From NCBI RefSeq assembly GCF_001578885.1, contig NZ_KQ969495.1:851123-915122 (forward strand): 64,000 nucleotides of DNA, read 5' to 3'. Each line of letters begins with the position of its first letter. Position 1 is the first letter of the stretch. This stretch comes from Streptococcus sp. DD12. Lineage in GTDB: Bacteria; Bacillota; Bacilli; Lactobacillales; Streptococcaceae. A program made the position numbers and the translations under genes. Below, in pieces: positions 26,056 to 36,277 of this stretch. A model generated the notes under the pieces. The model saw only the letters and a list, made by a program, of their open reading frames with translations. It made no database searches and was not told the DNA's origin.

Positions 26056-27411
26056 CTAACTTTCAGCTTCCCGCTCTTCTTTGACCAACTGACTATCATA
26101 CCGACGGATAAATGGGAGATAGACGAGAAAGGCAACCAAAGCTGTAACCAAGGATAAGAGGGCTGCGCGAAGGTCAGCTGTTCCTAAGAAAGCTCCAATA
26201 CCAACTGGAGTTGGCCATGGCACCTGCGCTATAACTGGGCTAATCCATTCTAAGGCATTAGCAAAGTAATAAACCGTTGCTGTAACCATAGGAGCCAAGA
26301 TAAATGGAATAGCTAAAGCTGGATTATAAATAATTGGCAGACCAAAAATTAAAGGCTCATTGATGTTAAAGATAGCTGGAACAACTGAAGCCCTTCCGAT
26401 AGCTTTTAGTTGTTGAGAACGCGCTGCAAAGGCAATGTAGATACACAAACCTAAAGTGGCACCAGAACCTCCTGCAATCACAAACATGTTAGAGAATTCC
26501 CCTGCGACAGCCAGGTGCGTCCCTTGAGCAGCATTTGTCGCCATATTAGCCAATGCGATTGGATTAACAAAAGCAAAGATGATATTAGCACCGTGAATCC
26601 CAACAATCCATAGTAATTGCGTCAGCAAATAGATAATCATAATACCAATCCAAGTATTGGTTAAATGAGATACAAAACCAAAAGGAATGGAAATCACATT
26701 AAAAATGTCAGTACCAAGAACGACTAATAGCCCATTGATGATAATAACCGTGAAAGCCACTACAAAACCTGGGACCAGAGCTGTAAAACCACGTGATACC
26801 CCTTCTGGAACAGAGTCCGGCATCTTGACAACCCAGTTGTGTTTGACACACATTCTGTAGAGAAGAACTGTCACAATTGCCATGATAATGGCTGTAAAAA
26901 TACCCGTCGTTCCAAAACGTGCCACACCGTTGTTCATGGCCCAACCATCAGCAACCACACCACCCTCTTCTAGGGCAACGACAGCAGCCATGACTCCTTT
27001 ATCAAAAATGATTTGAGGGACAGTCATGATAAAAGCCATCAAGGCAAGAAGAGCACCGTTCATTGGATCCATGTTTAGTTCTTCTTCCTCAGCATAAATC
27101 TTTGTGAGTTCAAAAGACAAAGAGAGCACAAAATAGAGTGATAAAGACCCCATGGTAGCATAGTTAGCGACCATATAAAGCGATGTAAATTTATCAAATG
27201 AAGCAGCGAAAATATCCGCTACAATAGGCCAAAATGAGAAGGCCTGTGGTAAAATGCTAAAAACCAGGAACATAGACCCCACGATGGTGAAGGGAACCGC
27301 AGCCATACCTGCTGCAGTGATCGCCCGGACAATTTTTAACTGAGCTAATTTCCCCATTGGACCCATGACATGGTTTTCAAGAAAACCAAACAAACCACCT
27401 TGTGTTTCCAT
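26056..27411 (-). CDS. celD: cellobiose-type PTS EIIC
   Basis: Membrane channel of a lactose/cellobiose-family PTS that moves and phosphorylates beta-glucosides. The 451 residues have about 10 hydrophobic segments, the N-terminal METQGGLFGFLENHVMGPMGKLAQ helix of this family and the substrate-site blocks GIHGANI and NINEPLIFGLP. It is the last gene of the celB-celR-celC-celX-celD unit, whose gene order is the same as that I know from the S. mutans cel locus. AGGAGG precedes the ATG. Confidence 0.92.
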   Translation of the reverse strand: METQGGLFGFLENHVMGPMGKLAQLKIVRAITAAGMAAVPFTIVGSMFLVFSILPQAFSFWPIVADIFAASFDKFTSLYMVANYATMGSLSLYFVLSLSFELTKIYAEEEELNMDPMNGALLALMAFIMTVPQIIFDKGVMAAVVALEEGGVVADGWAMNNGVARFGTTGIFTAIIMAIVTVLLYRMCVKHNWVVKMPDSVPEGVSRGFTALVPGFVVAFTVIIINGLLVVLGTDIFNVISIPFGFVSHLTNTWIGIMIIYLLTQLLWIVGIHGANIIFAFVNPIALANMATNAAQGTHLAVAGEFSNMFVIAGGSGATLGLCIYIAFAARSQQLKAIGRASVVPAIFNINEPLIFGLPIIYNPALAIPFILAPMVTATVYYFANALEWISPVIAQVPWPTPVGIGAFLGTADLRAALLSLVTALVAFLVYLPFIRRYDSQLVKEEREAES

Positions 27412-27436
27412 AATACAACCTCCTAAAGATTATTTT

Positions 27437-27931
27437 TTAAATGGTTTTAACCAGTTGCTGGTAACGCTGATAAGCTCTGTCTTCATTTCGCAGAATAAGT
27501 TCTATTCTTCGTAGATCAAGGACACATAGAAGCGTTCCTAAACTGACAAGGATGAAGACAAAAGCAAGGGCATTCGTATTGTTGGCAAATACCGGAAATA
27601 GTCGCGTCATCTGACCAAATGCCACTAGCACTAAAAGCAAAATTTGTACGACAAGTTGCACCTGAAAAGCTACTTGCGTCCACCTCAACACCACCTTTTC
27701 TGAGCTGTAAAGACGAAATTGCTCCGCGCTGGCTAAACTTGTTAAAGCAATTACCGCTACTGGTAGACAAGCAAATAAGCTTAATTTGATAAAAGAAATC
27801 ATTAACCAATACATATTAGCGAAAAAGAAAAGTGCCAGTGAATAACGCAAAAGGAGATAGCGGTTAAAGCGCATATTTCTTAACATTGACTCTTTTCGAT
27901 GCACTTCTACTGATTTATTTTGTAGTGACAT
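27437..27931 (-). CDS. celX: CelX-like membrane protein of the cellobiose operon
   Basis: Protein of unknown function, 164 residues, with four hydrophobic segments (about 24-42, 46-66, 90-107, 118-138) and charged ends. It sits between EIIA and EIIC, 15 bp after celC, the same slot as the hypothetical gene celX of the S. mutans locus; the symbol rests on that position. A role in assembly or tuning of the PTS is a guess. AGGAGGATT precedes the ATG. Confidence 0.7.
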   Translation of the reverse strand: MSLQNKSVEVHRKESMLRNMRFNRYLLLRYSLALFFFANMYWLMISFIKLSLFACLPVAVIALTSLASAEQFRLYSSEKVVLRWTQVAFQVQLVVQILLLVLVAFGQMTRLFPVFANNTNALAFVFILVSLGTLLCVLDLRRIELILRNEDRAYQRYQQLVKTI

Positions 27932-27945
27932 GTGGAATCCTCCTA

Positions 27946-28257
27946 TTAAAGCTTTTTATAAAGCGATAACATTTCACGTGCCACTTCATGCAATGTCATC
28001 GTGGTCATCAGGTGATCTTGAGCATGAACCATGATGATTTCAATCTTGATTTCAACACCACTAGCATAATCCTGTAAAAGTTTTGTTTGCGCATGATGAG
28101 CTTCCAAAATTTCTTCGTTAGCTTGATCAAGTATTGTATCTGCCTTAACATAATCTCCTTCTCGCATCTTGCTAAAGGCTTCGTGGACGGAGGTTCTAGC
28201 CGTACCAGAATGCAGAATAATATTAAAAGCAGCAACTTGTAATTCTTCTTGATTCAT
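27946..28257 (-). CDS. celC: cellobiose-type PTS EIIA
   Basis: Cytoplasmic phosphocarrier passing phosphate from HPr to EIIB. The 103 residues form the three-helix lactose/cellobiose EIIA with the phosphorylated His78 in MVHAQDHLM and the second conserved His82. It lies 9 bp after celR and shares the operon. Ribosome site TAGGAG. Confidence 0.93.
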   Translation of the reverse strand: MNQEELQVAAFNIILHSGTARTSVHEAFSKMREGDYVKADTILDQANEEILEAHHAQTKLLQDYASGVEIKIEIIMVHAQDHLMTTMTLHEVAREMLSLYKKL

Positions 28258-28266
28258 AAGAAACTC

Positions 28267-30240
28267 CTATTCTATTGTTTGAAAAATTGTCATAAATTCT
28301 TGAAAATCGTTAACCTCTAATAACTGCTCTTGAATCTCCTTATTTTCTGTTAGGGTGACTATCTTCTTTGTAATTTTCATCAAATCATCATTTCCATAGA
28401 GAGATGGCGATAGTAAAAAGACTAGTTGAACAGATGCATGACCGTCATCCCATTTTACGCCATCCTTGATGATGGCAACTGCTACTCGGTGATGTTTTGC
28501 CAGAGCACGACTAGGATGTGGGACAGCTATTGTGTCTGAAAAGACCACTGAACTCATCTCCTCGCGCTGTTTAATCAGTGCTAGCATGTCATTTTGAAAA
28601 TCAGATTCCTCATCGTTAGCAAGTCTTTCTACAAGTGTTCGCAAAAGTTCCGTTTTGCTGATTCCCTGGGTCGTCAAGAAATAATCTTTTGAAAAATATT
28701 TCTCCAAAAACACTTGACTCTTAAGTGGATAATGTGTCTTTGAAGATAGTGGAAATCGACGAGGGGTAATCGACTCCAATCTTTTTTTAAGTTCTTCTAC
28801 CTCATGGGTTTTAAGAAAAACGCTAACTGTGACAGATGGAACCTTAAAAATCAAATGAGATAAGTCTATCGTCGATAAGATGAGGTCAATCCCCTCAAGC
28901 CTCTCGTCAGTAATATCATAGTAACCAACGACATCTCTTATAGCGATACGATTTCCAAATTCATTTTCTAAACGATTACGTAACATCTGCGCCGAACCAA
29001 AGCCTGTCGAGCATATGACTAGAACTTGAACACGATTTTCATCCTTTCGTCGCTCAATAGATGCCATAAAATGCAAGGTGACATATGCGATTTCATCATC
29101 ACTAATATTTTTATCTTTAAAATTTGGTAAGTGATACAACACCTCTTGGGTCAAATAAAAAATATCAGGGTACTGCTCACATATATTGGCCTTCATCGGA
29201 TTTTCTAGATGAATGCCATTTTTCAAACGAACATCTAGTGTTTCTAAATGAAGGAGAACGCCTTCCATAAACTGATGATCACTACTAAAATGGTAAATGT
29301 CATCCAGACCAAGAGTTTCCAAGGCCTGAACCAACTCAATACGCAAACTATCAGGGTTGACTAAACTACGATGAGATAATTCCTCTTTAGAAAAGAGGTG
29401 CAGGGCAATGTAATCTATTTCTTCTAAAGGAAATACGATAGCTACGGCCTCTTCGATACGATTCAGTATTCTTTTGGCCACCTGCTTTTCTTTTTCAAAT
29501 TCTCCACCTTCTAAATGGATAGGAGCCATCTTAAAGCCCTTTTGCAAGCGCTGAATAGCAAGGGCAATATGAATCACCAAATTCTGAATAACAAAATCTG
29601 ATAAACGTAACCTAGCTTCTCGGCACTCCTCTAGAACAATCAATGTGAGATCATCTAGTGTTAAATCCTTGGGTAAGTTCAGTTGATTAACATAGTGATA
29701 AATTGTTTTCCGAAAATGGCCACCAAAGAAATAAGATAGGATGAAACGTCTTTTGTCACGTTCACTACCTAGCACATAAATCCCTTTATTGGCCTTACTT
29801 TCAATCGTTAAATCAAAATTAACCAATAATTGCCGGATACTCTTAAAATCATGCGATAAGGTCGATCGACTAACATAAAGTTCGTCTGCTAAATCATCCA
29901 GATAAATATTGTCTTGTTCAAACAAAAGTTTATGCAAAATAGCATTAATTCGGTCTTCTTTATCTTCTCCAATTTCCTCCAGATTAGGTTCTACCAAACC
30001 GCTAGCCAGCAGAAAAGTCTGATAATCTTTTTCTTTATCATGAACCAGACGATAACCTGACCCGTGTTTGGCTTCTAATGCAACTGGTTGAAATCTCAGC
30101 ACACTTTGAATGGACTTGATATAGTTTCGGACAGAACGGTCTGAGCAATTCAGTTTTTCAGCAAGTGACTTACTTGTGACAAACTTTTCCTTGGCTTGAA
30201 TCAACTCATAGAGTAAGGCCTTTTCTTTTTTACTAAACAC
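28267..30240 (-). CDS. celR: CelR, PRD-containing transcriptional activator
   Basis: MtlR/LicR-type DNA-binding activator whose activity is set by PTS phosphorylation. The 657 residues contain an N-terminal HTH pair (about 5-60 and 95-150), two PTS-regulation domains with candidate phospho-His 224/281 and 331/390, an EIIB-like domain with Cys410 (CSTGFGS) and an EIIA-like domain with His575 (AVPHPS). It starts with GTG, 8-9 bp after AAGGAG. It is not an RNA-binding antiterminator, since it lacks the CAT domain. The two operators at 30696 and 32364 are its probable targets: it would sense both cellobiose flux (through CelB) and PEP-dependent phosphorylation. Confidence 0.92.
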   Translation of the reverse strand: MFSKKEKALLYELIQAKEKFVTSKSLAEKLNCSDRSVRNYIKSIQSVLRFQPVALEAKHGSGYRLVHDKEKDYQTFLLASGLVEPNLEEIGEDKEDRINAILHKLLFEQDNIYLDDLADELYVSRSTLSHDFKSIRQLLVNFDLTIESKANKGIYVLGSERDKRRFILSYFFGGHFRKTIYHYVNQLNLPKDLTLDDLTLIVLEECREARLRLSDFVIQNLVIHIALAIQRLQKGFKMAPIHLEGGEFEKEKQVAKRILNRIEEAVAIVFPLEEIDYIALHLFSKEELSHRSLVNPDSLRIELVQALETLGLDDIYHFSSDHQFMEGVLLHLETLDVRLKNGIHLENPMKANICEQYPDIFYLTQEVLYHLPNFKDKNISDDEIAYVTLHFMASIERRKDENRVQVLVICSTGFGSAQMLRNRLENEFGNRIAIRDVVGYYDITDERLEGIDLILSTIDLSHLIFKVPSVTVSVFLKTHEVEELKKRLESITPRRFPLSSKTHYPLKSQVFLEKYFSKDYFLTTQGISKTELLRTLVERLANDEESDFQNDMLALIKQREEMSSVVFSDTIAVPHPSRALAKHHRVAVAIIKDGVKWDDGHASVQLVFLLSPSLYGNDDLMKITKKIVTLTENKEIQEQLLEVNDFQEFMTIFQTIE

Positions 30241-30310
30241 GTGTGATACTCCTTTTCATTTGCAGAAATTCAAAGATATCATATTTTGTGTGTTTATGCT
30301 CGGATTCTCT

Positions 30311-30625
30311 TTAAATATTGTCGCTAATCAAGTTTGCCATCTTTTCGATTCCCATTGGAATGGGAATGTAAGCTTGCGGAGGAATTTGAACCACTGGTTT
30401 TCCGACTTTAGCAGCTGCTTCTTCAAATTGTTTAAAATACATTTTTGTCTGTGGACTAATGAGATACAGATCAAAATCCGCCTTATCGATGGCTTTTTTT
30501 CCTTCTGTCGCACTAATAGCGTCAACCTCTATATCCTGGTTTTTGCCTCTTAAAAACTCTGTTGTTTTCTTTGCCATCAAAGATGAAGACATACCTGCCG
30601 CACAAATAATTAATGCTTTTGCCAT
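30311..30625 (-). CDS. celB: cellobiose-type PTS EIIB
   Basis: Cytoplasmic EIIB of 104 residues carrying the phospho-cysteine Cys8 in IICAAGMSSS. It accepts phosphate from CelC and gives it to sugar bound by CelD. First gene of the five-gene unit, behind a cre-containing promoter; AAAGGAG lies before the ATG. A 70-bp gap separates it from celR. Confidence 0.93.
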   Translation of the reverse strand: MAKALIICAAGMSSSLMAKKTTEFLRGKNQDIEVDAISATEGKKAIDKADFDLYLISPQTKMYFKQFEEAAAKVGKPVVQIPPQAYIPIPMGIEKMANLISDNI

Positions 30626-30659
30626 AATAATTAATCTCCTTTATTTTTCTGGTAACCTT

Positions 30660-30688
30660 ATTATATATAAAAGCGCTTTCATGGACCA
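30660..30688 (-). promoter_or_regulatory. celB operon promoter with cre site
   Basis: Leftward -10 TATAAT (30665-30660); a near-perfect cre, TGAAAGCGCTTTTA on the minus strand (30681-30668), fills the spacer. The -35 region (30688-30683, TGGTCC) is poor, so an activator should be needed. Confidence 0.7.
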
Positions 30689-30695
30689 TCCTCAT

Positions 30696-30719
30696 TTTTT
30701 CCGCTTTATTGCGGAAAAA
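30696..30719. promoter_or_regulatory. candidate CelR operator upstream of celB
   Basis: TTTTTCC-N10-GGAAAAA, extended inside to a 9-bp arm (GC/GC). Its centre is about 54.5 bp upstream of the start inferred from the celB -10 box, exactly as for the copy upstream of celA. Confidence 0.6.
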
Positions 30720-30782
30720 GTCACTCTAATCCCAGATTATGACTTTTCCTGAAACTAGGGGCAACTACACTTGAGGCAATAC

Positions 30783-30813
30783 AAAAAAATCTAGCTCCTC
30801 ACTAGATTTTTTT
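30783..30813 (-). terminator. celA terminator
   Basis: AAAAAAATCTAG pairs with CTAGATTTTTTT over a 7-nt loop, 49 bp after the celA stop and before the celB promoter, so celA and celB are separate units. Confidence 0.85.
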
Positions 30814-30861
30814 GTCTCTTGCGAATTTATTAAAACAACTGAGATAGAAGCCGTCTTTTAG

Positions 30862-32356
<1,495 letters not shown>

Positions 32357-32363
32357 GCGCATC

Positions 32364-32387
32364 TTTTTCCACTACAAAAAGGAAAAT
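32364..32387. promoter_or_regulatory. candidate CelR operator upstream of celA
   Basis: TTTTTCC-N10-GGAAAAT, the same 24-bp design as at 30696-30719 with the middle unrelated. The centre is again about 54.5 bp upstream of the inferred start. Confidence 0.55.
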
Positions 32388-32399
32388 CTCCCCACCTCA

Positions 32400-32429
32400 A
32401 CCACTTAATCAAGTAAACTGACCACATAA
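32400..32429 (+). promoter_or_regulatory. direct repeat, candidate LytTR binding site
   Basis: ACCACTTAA (32400) and ACCACATAA (32421) are spaced 21 bp start to start, two helical turns, and end 10 bp before the -35 box of the LytTR gene. LytTR regulators bind such 9-bp direct repeats. Confidence 0.55.
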
Positions 32430-32439
32430 ACAAGAGGCC

Positions 32440-32468
32440 TTGTTTTACTGGGCCTTTTGAGGTTTAAT
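32440..32468 (+). promoter_or_regulatory. promoter of the LytTR/DUF3021 pair
   Basis: -35 TTGTTT (32440-32445), 17-bp spacer, -10 TTTAAT (32463-32468). The inferred 5' leader carries a hairpin GCGAGG-GCCA-CCTCGC at 32478-32493. Confidence 0.55.
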
Positions 32469-32513
32469 AAGGATGAAGCGAGGGCCACCTCGCGAAAAAG
32501 AAAGGTTAGCATC

Positions 32514-32951
32514 ATGAAAGTTGAATTACACATCGACCCACATTTGAGCGAGGAGACAGCCATCCTCCAAGGGCCTGAACGCTCGACAAATCTCCAACAG
32601 GTTGCGGATTTTATCCAACAGCTCGAGCAAGAATCTCGGCTAAAAGCCCGTCAGGGGGAAGAACGCTACCTGATAGAAGCCCAGCATTTCTACCGTATCT
32701 ATGTGGAAAATCGTCAGGTCATCGGCCAGACCGCCACAGAGACCTATATCCTGACAGGCCCCCTCTACAAGGTCAGCCAAGACCTCCCGCATTATTTCCT
32801 CAAAATTTCGCAGTCAGAGCTTATCAATACCAAACAGATTGACCACCTGCATTTTACCCCGAGCGGCTCTGTCGCAATTCACTTAAGCAATGACGCCATC
32901 AGCTACTCATCTCGGCGTTACCTCAAAAGCATCAAGGAGGCTTTATCATGA
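32514..32951 (+). CDS. LytTR-domain DNA-binding regulator
   Basis: A 145-residue single-domain regulator: an N-terminal helical stretch (about 1-50) and a LytTR domain (about 50-142) seen in EAQHFYRIYVENRQ, YILTGPLYKVSQDLP, FLKISQSELINTKQIDHL and RRYLKSIKEAL. No response-regulator receiver is attached. It overlaps the DUF3021 membrane gene by 4 bp. This pair is the LytTR regulatory system layout (as HdrRM and BrsRM of S. mutans), in which the membrane protein restrains the activator. Start at 32514 behind AAAGG. Targets unknown apart from probable self-activation. Confidence 0.88.
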   Translation: MKVELHIDPHLSEETAILQGPERSTNLQQVADFIQQLEQESRLKARQGEERYLIEAQHFYRIYVENRQVIGQTATETYILTGPLYKVSQDLPHYFLKISQSELINTKQIDHLHFTPSGSVAIHLSNDAISYSSRRYLKSIKEALS

Positions 32952-33406
32952 AAAAACATCTCACTAACGGACTTATTGGTATTCTCATTGGCATCATCGT
33001 CTCTAGCATCTTCTCACTGGTCTATGCCCCTGAAAGCTATTACCCCCTCAATCCTTTCTCAGGTATTGGCCAATGGTTTGACCAACTCCAGATTCATGGC
33101 AGCCTCGTCATGCTCTACTGCACAGTCATCTGGGCCGCCATCGGTCTTCTCTTTAGCTATGCCGATACGCTCTATCATAAGGAATGGAGCCTCCTTCAGG
33201 CCACCCTCACCCATTATGCCCTGACCCTACTCGGCTTCGTTCCCCTAGCCACACTGGCAGGTTGGTTCCCAGCACAGCTCTTCTTCTACCTGAGTATTAT
33301 CTTAGAATTTAGCCTTATTTACCTAGTGGTTTGGGGAATCTCCTACCGCAAAAATGCCAAAAAGGTTTCTGACATCAACCAGCTTCTCGCTAAAGACAAG
33401 CACTAA
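32948..33406 (+). CDS. DUF3021 membrane protein, likely inhibitor of the LytTR regulator
   Basis: The 152-residue protein has four transmembrane segments (about 7-27, 51-71, 84-104, 109-129) and a basic cytoplasmic tail, as in DUF3021 partners of LytTR regulators. In characterised systems the membrane partner holds the activator inactive; that is inferred here from architecture and the ATGA overlap. The stop is followed by a shared terminator. Confidence 0.85.
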   Translation: MKKHLTNGLIGILIGIIVSSIFSLVYAPESYYPLNPFSGIGQWFDQLQIHGSLVMLYCTVIWAAIGLLFSYADTLYHKEWSLLQATLTHYALTLLGFVPLATLAGWFPAQLFFYLSIILEFSLIYLVVWGISYRKNAKKVSDINQLLAKDKH

Positions 33407-33412
33407 TCGCTA

Positions 33413-33450
33413 AAAAAATCCATGGCTCCAATCGGAGGCATGGATTTTTT
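33413..33450. terminator. bidirectional terminator
   Basis: AAAAAATCCATG pairs with CATGGATTTTTT around a 14-nt loop between convergent DUF3021 and gltX genes. Confidence 0.85.
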
Positions 33451-33454
33451 GCTT

Positions 33455-34915
33455 TTATTTTGCAATTTCTGTCAACATATTGTCGATATGCTGGATGGAT
33501 TTTTCACGGCCAAGCAAGAAAATGGTGTCTGGCAACTCAGGGCCATGCATTTCACCGGAAACCGCGATACGAATTGGCATGAAGAGGTTCTTACCCTTGA
33601 TGCCGGTTTCTTTTTGAACAGCCTTGATTTGTGGGAAGATGTTTTCCACTTGGAAGTCCTCATCCGTCATGGCTTCAAGTTTGGCTTTGAAGGCTTCCAG
33701 CACAGTTGGCACGGTTTCGCCTGCCATAACTTCTTTCTCAGCTTGGGTCAATTCTGGGAAGTCAGCAAAGAAAAGGTCTGTCAAGGGCACAATTTCATCA
33801 GCTGATTTGAGCTGTGGTTTGTATAGTTCAACCAACTTTTCTGCCTTATCTGTCAGACGTCCTGCTGCTTCCAAGTAAGGCTTGCAGAGAGCAAAGACGG
33901 TGTCAAAGTCCGCATGTTTCAGGTACTCATTGCTCATCCAGTCCAGTTTCTTTTGGTCAAAGGCTGCTGGAGACTTGCTGAGGCGGTTTTCATCAAAGAG
34001 TTTGATCAGCTCCTCACGAGAGAAAATCTCATCCTCGCCACCAGGGTTCCAGCCCAAAAGGGCGATGAAGTTAAAGACCGCTTCTGGTAGATAGCCTTTT
34101 TTACGGTAGTCCTCGATAAATTGCAGGGTGTTGGTGTCACGTTTAGACAATTTCTTCCCTGTCTCAGAGTTGATAATGAGGGTCATATGACCAAACTGAG
34201 GGGCTTCCCAGCCAAGCGCTTCATAGACCATGAGCTGTTTAGGCGTGTTGGCAATGTGGTCATCCCCACGGATAACATGGCTGATTTGCATGTCATGGTC
34301 ATCAATAACCACGGCGAAGTTGTAGGTTGGGTAACCATCTTTTTTCTGGATTACCCAGTCCCCACCGATGTTGCCACCTTCAAACTCAATGTCACCTTTA
34401 ACCATATCCTGCCACTTGTATATGCCAGATTCATTGACAGCCAGACGAACAGTTGGAACAATGCCTGCGGCTTCACGCTCAGCGATATAGGCCGCTTTTT
34501 CAGCTTCGCTCATGCCCAAGAATTCGTTGATATAGCGTGGTGTTTCACCAGCGGCTTCCTGACGTTCCCGCTCTGCAGCTAATTCTTCCTCTGTCACATA
34601 AGACTTATAGGCTTTGCCTTCCGCTAGCAATTGGTCGATATATTTTTGGTAAAGTGCCAAACGCTCAGATTGACGGTAGTTCTCATGTGTTTCAGGGCTC
34701 TCATCCCAGTCAATACCTAACCAACGCAGGTTTTCCAGCTGAGAACGCTCCCCGTCTTCGACATGACGCTTGCGGTCCGTGTCCTCAATCCGAATGACAA
34801 AAGTTCCCCCATAATGACGGGCATAGAGGTAATTAAAGAGCGCTGTTCGCGCATTTCCGATGTGTAAAAGGCCAGTTGGGCTTGGTGCATAGCGCACACG
34901 AATCTTGTCTGACAT
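33455..34915 (-). CDS. gltX: glutamyl-tRNA synthetase
   Basis: Class I aminoacyl-tRNA synthetase charging tRNA-Glu (and, in bacteria lacking GlnRS, tRNA-Gln for amidation). The 486-residue length is normal. The HIGH motif is [10 protein letters not shown] near residue 13-22 and the KMSKS equivalent is KKLSKRD near 255. A C-terminal anticodon-binding helical domain follows. AAGGAG precedes the ATG. Single-gene unit here. Confidence 0.96.
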   Translation of the reverse strand: MSDKIRVRYAPSPTGLLHIGNARTALFNYLYARHYGGTFVIRIEDTDRKRHVEDGERSQLENLRWLGIDWDESPETHENYRQSERLALYQKYIDQLLAEGKAYKSYVTEEELAAERERQEAAGETPRYINEFLGMSEAEKAAYIAEREAAGIVPTVRLAVNESGIYKWQDMVKGDIEFEGGNIGGDWVIQKKDGYPTYNFAVVIDDHDMQISHVIRGDDHIANTPKQLMVYEALGWEAPQFGHMTLIINSETGKKLSKRDTNTLQFIEDYRKKGYLPEAVFNFIALLGWNPGGEDEIFSREELIKLFDENRLSKSPAAFDQKKLDWMSNEYLKHADFDTVFALCKPYLEAAGRLTDKAEKLVELYKPQLKSADEIVPLTDLFFADFPELTQAEKEVMAGETVPTVLEAFKAKLEAMTDEDFQVENIFPQIKAVQKETGIKGKNLFMPIRIAVSGEMHGPELPDTIFLLGREKSIQHIDNMLTEIAK

Positions 34916-34946
34916 GTTGGTCTCCTTGTTTTATTCACTCCTTACT

Positions 34947-34955
34947 ATTATAGCA
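34947..34955 (-). promoter_or_regulatory. gltX extended -10 promoter
   Basis: Leftward TG-c-TATAAT, 31 bp before the ATG. No T-box or other leader was recognised. Confidence 0.6.
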
Positions 34956-35059
34956 AAAAATTCAGCAGACCGCTCAGACAGTCACAGTAAAAATGCAGAA
35001 TTCCTCATCAAAGGTCAACTGCTAGGGCCTAAAAGCATGTCTTCAAGCTTGCGATAAAG

Positions 35060-35094
35060 TAAAAAGGTCAGGGAAAGCGAAACCCGACCTTTTT
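35060..35094 (-). terminator. adhP terminator
   Basis: AAAAAGGTC and GACCTTTTT-type arms with inner GGG/CCC pairs, 3 bp after the adhP stop. Confidence 0.8.
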
Positions 35095-35097
35095 GTC

Positions 35098-36117
35098 TTA
35101 TTCAGCTGTGAAATCTAAGACCTTGCGGCCTTGGATACGACCATTTTCCATGTCGTCAAAAATCTGTGGCGCTGTATCGACTGGACAAGTTTCCACAACT
35201 GGAACCACCAGACCTTGTGCCCCAAAAGCAAAAGCTTCTTCCAAATCTTTACGTGTTCCCACCAAGGAGCCTACGACACGAATACCATCTAGAACCGTTC
35301 TAACAATGCTAAGGTCCATGTACTCAGATGGCAGACCAACTGCAACCACGGTGCCCCCAGCTCGTACAGAGTCGATGGCTTGGTTGAAGGCGACCTTAGA
35401 CACGGCTGTTACGACAGCGGCATGCGCTCCTCCAGTTTGTGCCTGGATAGCCCCAGCCACATCGTCCACTTCACGGCCATTGATGGTGATGTCTGCCCCC
35501 ACTTCTTTAGCCAAATCTAGCTTGTCCTGATTAATGTCAACCGCTACCACTTGCGCATTGAACACTTTTTTCGCATACTGGACCGCGAGATTTCCCAAAC
35601 CGCCAGCTCCAAAGATAACCACCGTTTGTCCAGGACGCAAGTCGGCTTCTTTAAGTGCCTTATAGGTCGTCACGCCTGCACAGGTAATCGAACTCGCTTG
35701 AGCAGGGTCGAGACCTTCAGGCACCTTAACTGCGTAGTCTGCCGTCACTTTGGCGTATTGACTCATGCCACCATCGACACTATAGCCGGCATTTTTGACC
35801 TCACGGCAAAGGGTTTCACGCCCAGTGGTACAGTATTCACAATGGCCACAGCCTTCAAAAAACCAAGCAATCGATACCCGGTCACCTGGCACCAGCGTTG
35901 TCACACCAGGTCCTACCTCTTCAACGATTCCAATACCTTCATGTCCCAAAATCCGTCCAGGCACTTGACCGAAATCCCCATGGGCCACATGCAAGTCCGT
36001 GTGGCAGACACCACAGTATTCGACCTTAACCAAGGCTTCACCATGACCGATGGTTGGTTTATCCTGTTCCACAACAACAACACCATTTGAGGCTGGATTG
36101 ACAACAACTGCTTTCAT
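35098..36117 (-). CDS. adhP: zinc-dependent alcohol dehydrogenase
   Basis: NAD-dependent medium-chain dehydrogenase reducing acetaldehyde to ethanol, regenerating NAD during fermentation. The 339 residues show the catalytic zinc site (CGVCHTD, GHEG), the structural four-cysteine lobe ([16 protein letters not shown]) and the Rossmann motif [11 protein letters not shown]. The start at 36117 has AAAAGGAG upstream; the longer frame has no such site. Its upstream region carries a cre site and a TGTGAT-N4-ATCACA palindrome, suggesting combined carbon and redox control. Confidence 0.93.
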   Translation of the reverse strand: MKAVVVNPASNGVVVVEQDKPTIGHGEALVKVEYCGVCHTDLHVAHGDFGQVPGRILGHEGIGIVEEVGPGVTTLVPGDRVSIAWFFEGCGHCEYCTTGRETLCREVKNAGYSVDGGMSQYAKVTADYAVKVPEGLDPAQASSITCAGVTTYKALKEADLRPGQTVVIFGAGGLGNLAVQYAKKVFNAQVVAVDINQDKLDLAKEVGADITINGREVDDVAGAIQAQTGGAHAAVVTAVSKVAFNQAIDSVRAGGTVVAVGLPSEYMDLSIVRTVLDGIRVVGSLVGTRKDLEEAFAFGAQGLVVPVVETCPVDTAPQIFDDMENGRIQGRKVLDFTAE

Positions 36118-36143
36118 GATTTTTCTCCTTTTCTGGTAAATAT

Positions 36144-36157
36144 AGAAAACGTTTACA
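36144..36157 (-). promoter_or_regulatory. cre site upstream of adhP
   Basis: On the minus strand TGTAAACGTTTTCT, a good cre match, within the promoter region (possible -10 boxes at 36144-36139 and 36163-36158). Confidence 0.6.
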
Positions 36158-36199
36158 TCTATAAGTCTACACCTTTTGCAATTTTTCTGCAAGAGAAAA

Positions 36200-36215
36200 T
36201 GTGATAAAAATCACA
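36200..36215. promoter_or_regulatory. Rex- or CRP/FNR-family-type palindrome upstream of adhP
   Basis: A perfect 16-bp palindrome, TGTGAT-AAAA-ATCACA, 83 bp before the start codon. Both Rex (TTGTGA-N6-TCACAA) and Crp/Fnr-family regulators of Firmicutes (TGTGA-N6-TCACA) recognise such a site; sequence alone does not decide. Confidence 0.5.
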
Positions 36216-36247
36216 ATTTTAAAAAGAAAACAACAGCCACTGGCCAA

Positions 36248-36277
36248 TAAAAAAAAGAGCCTTTCAGCTCTTTCTTA
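36248..36277 (-). terminator. terminator of the heat-shock operon
   Basis: On the minus strand AAGAGCTGAAAGGCTCTT followed by eight T residues, overlapping the end of dnaJ. Confidence 0.75.

Noticed and set aside
28267..30240. BglG-type RNA-binding antiterminator
   Set aside because: The protein has DNA-binding HTH domains and EIIB/EIIA modules, not the CAT RNA-binding domain.
34916..35059. T-box leader of gltX
   Set aside because: No T-box sequence, specifier stem or terminator was found; a simple extended -10 promoter explains the spacer.
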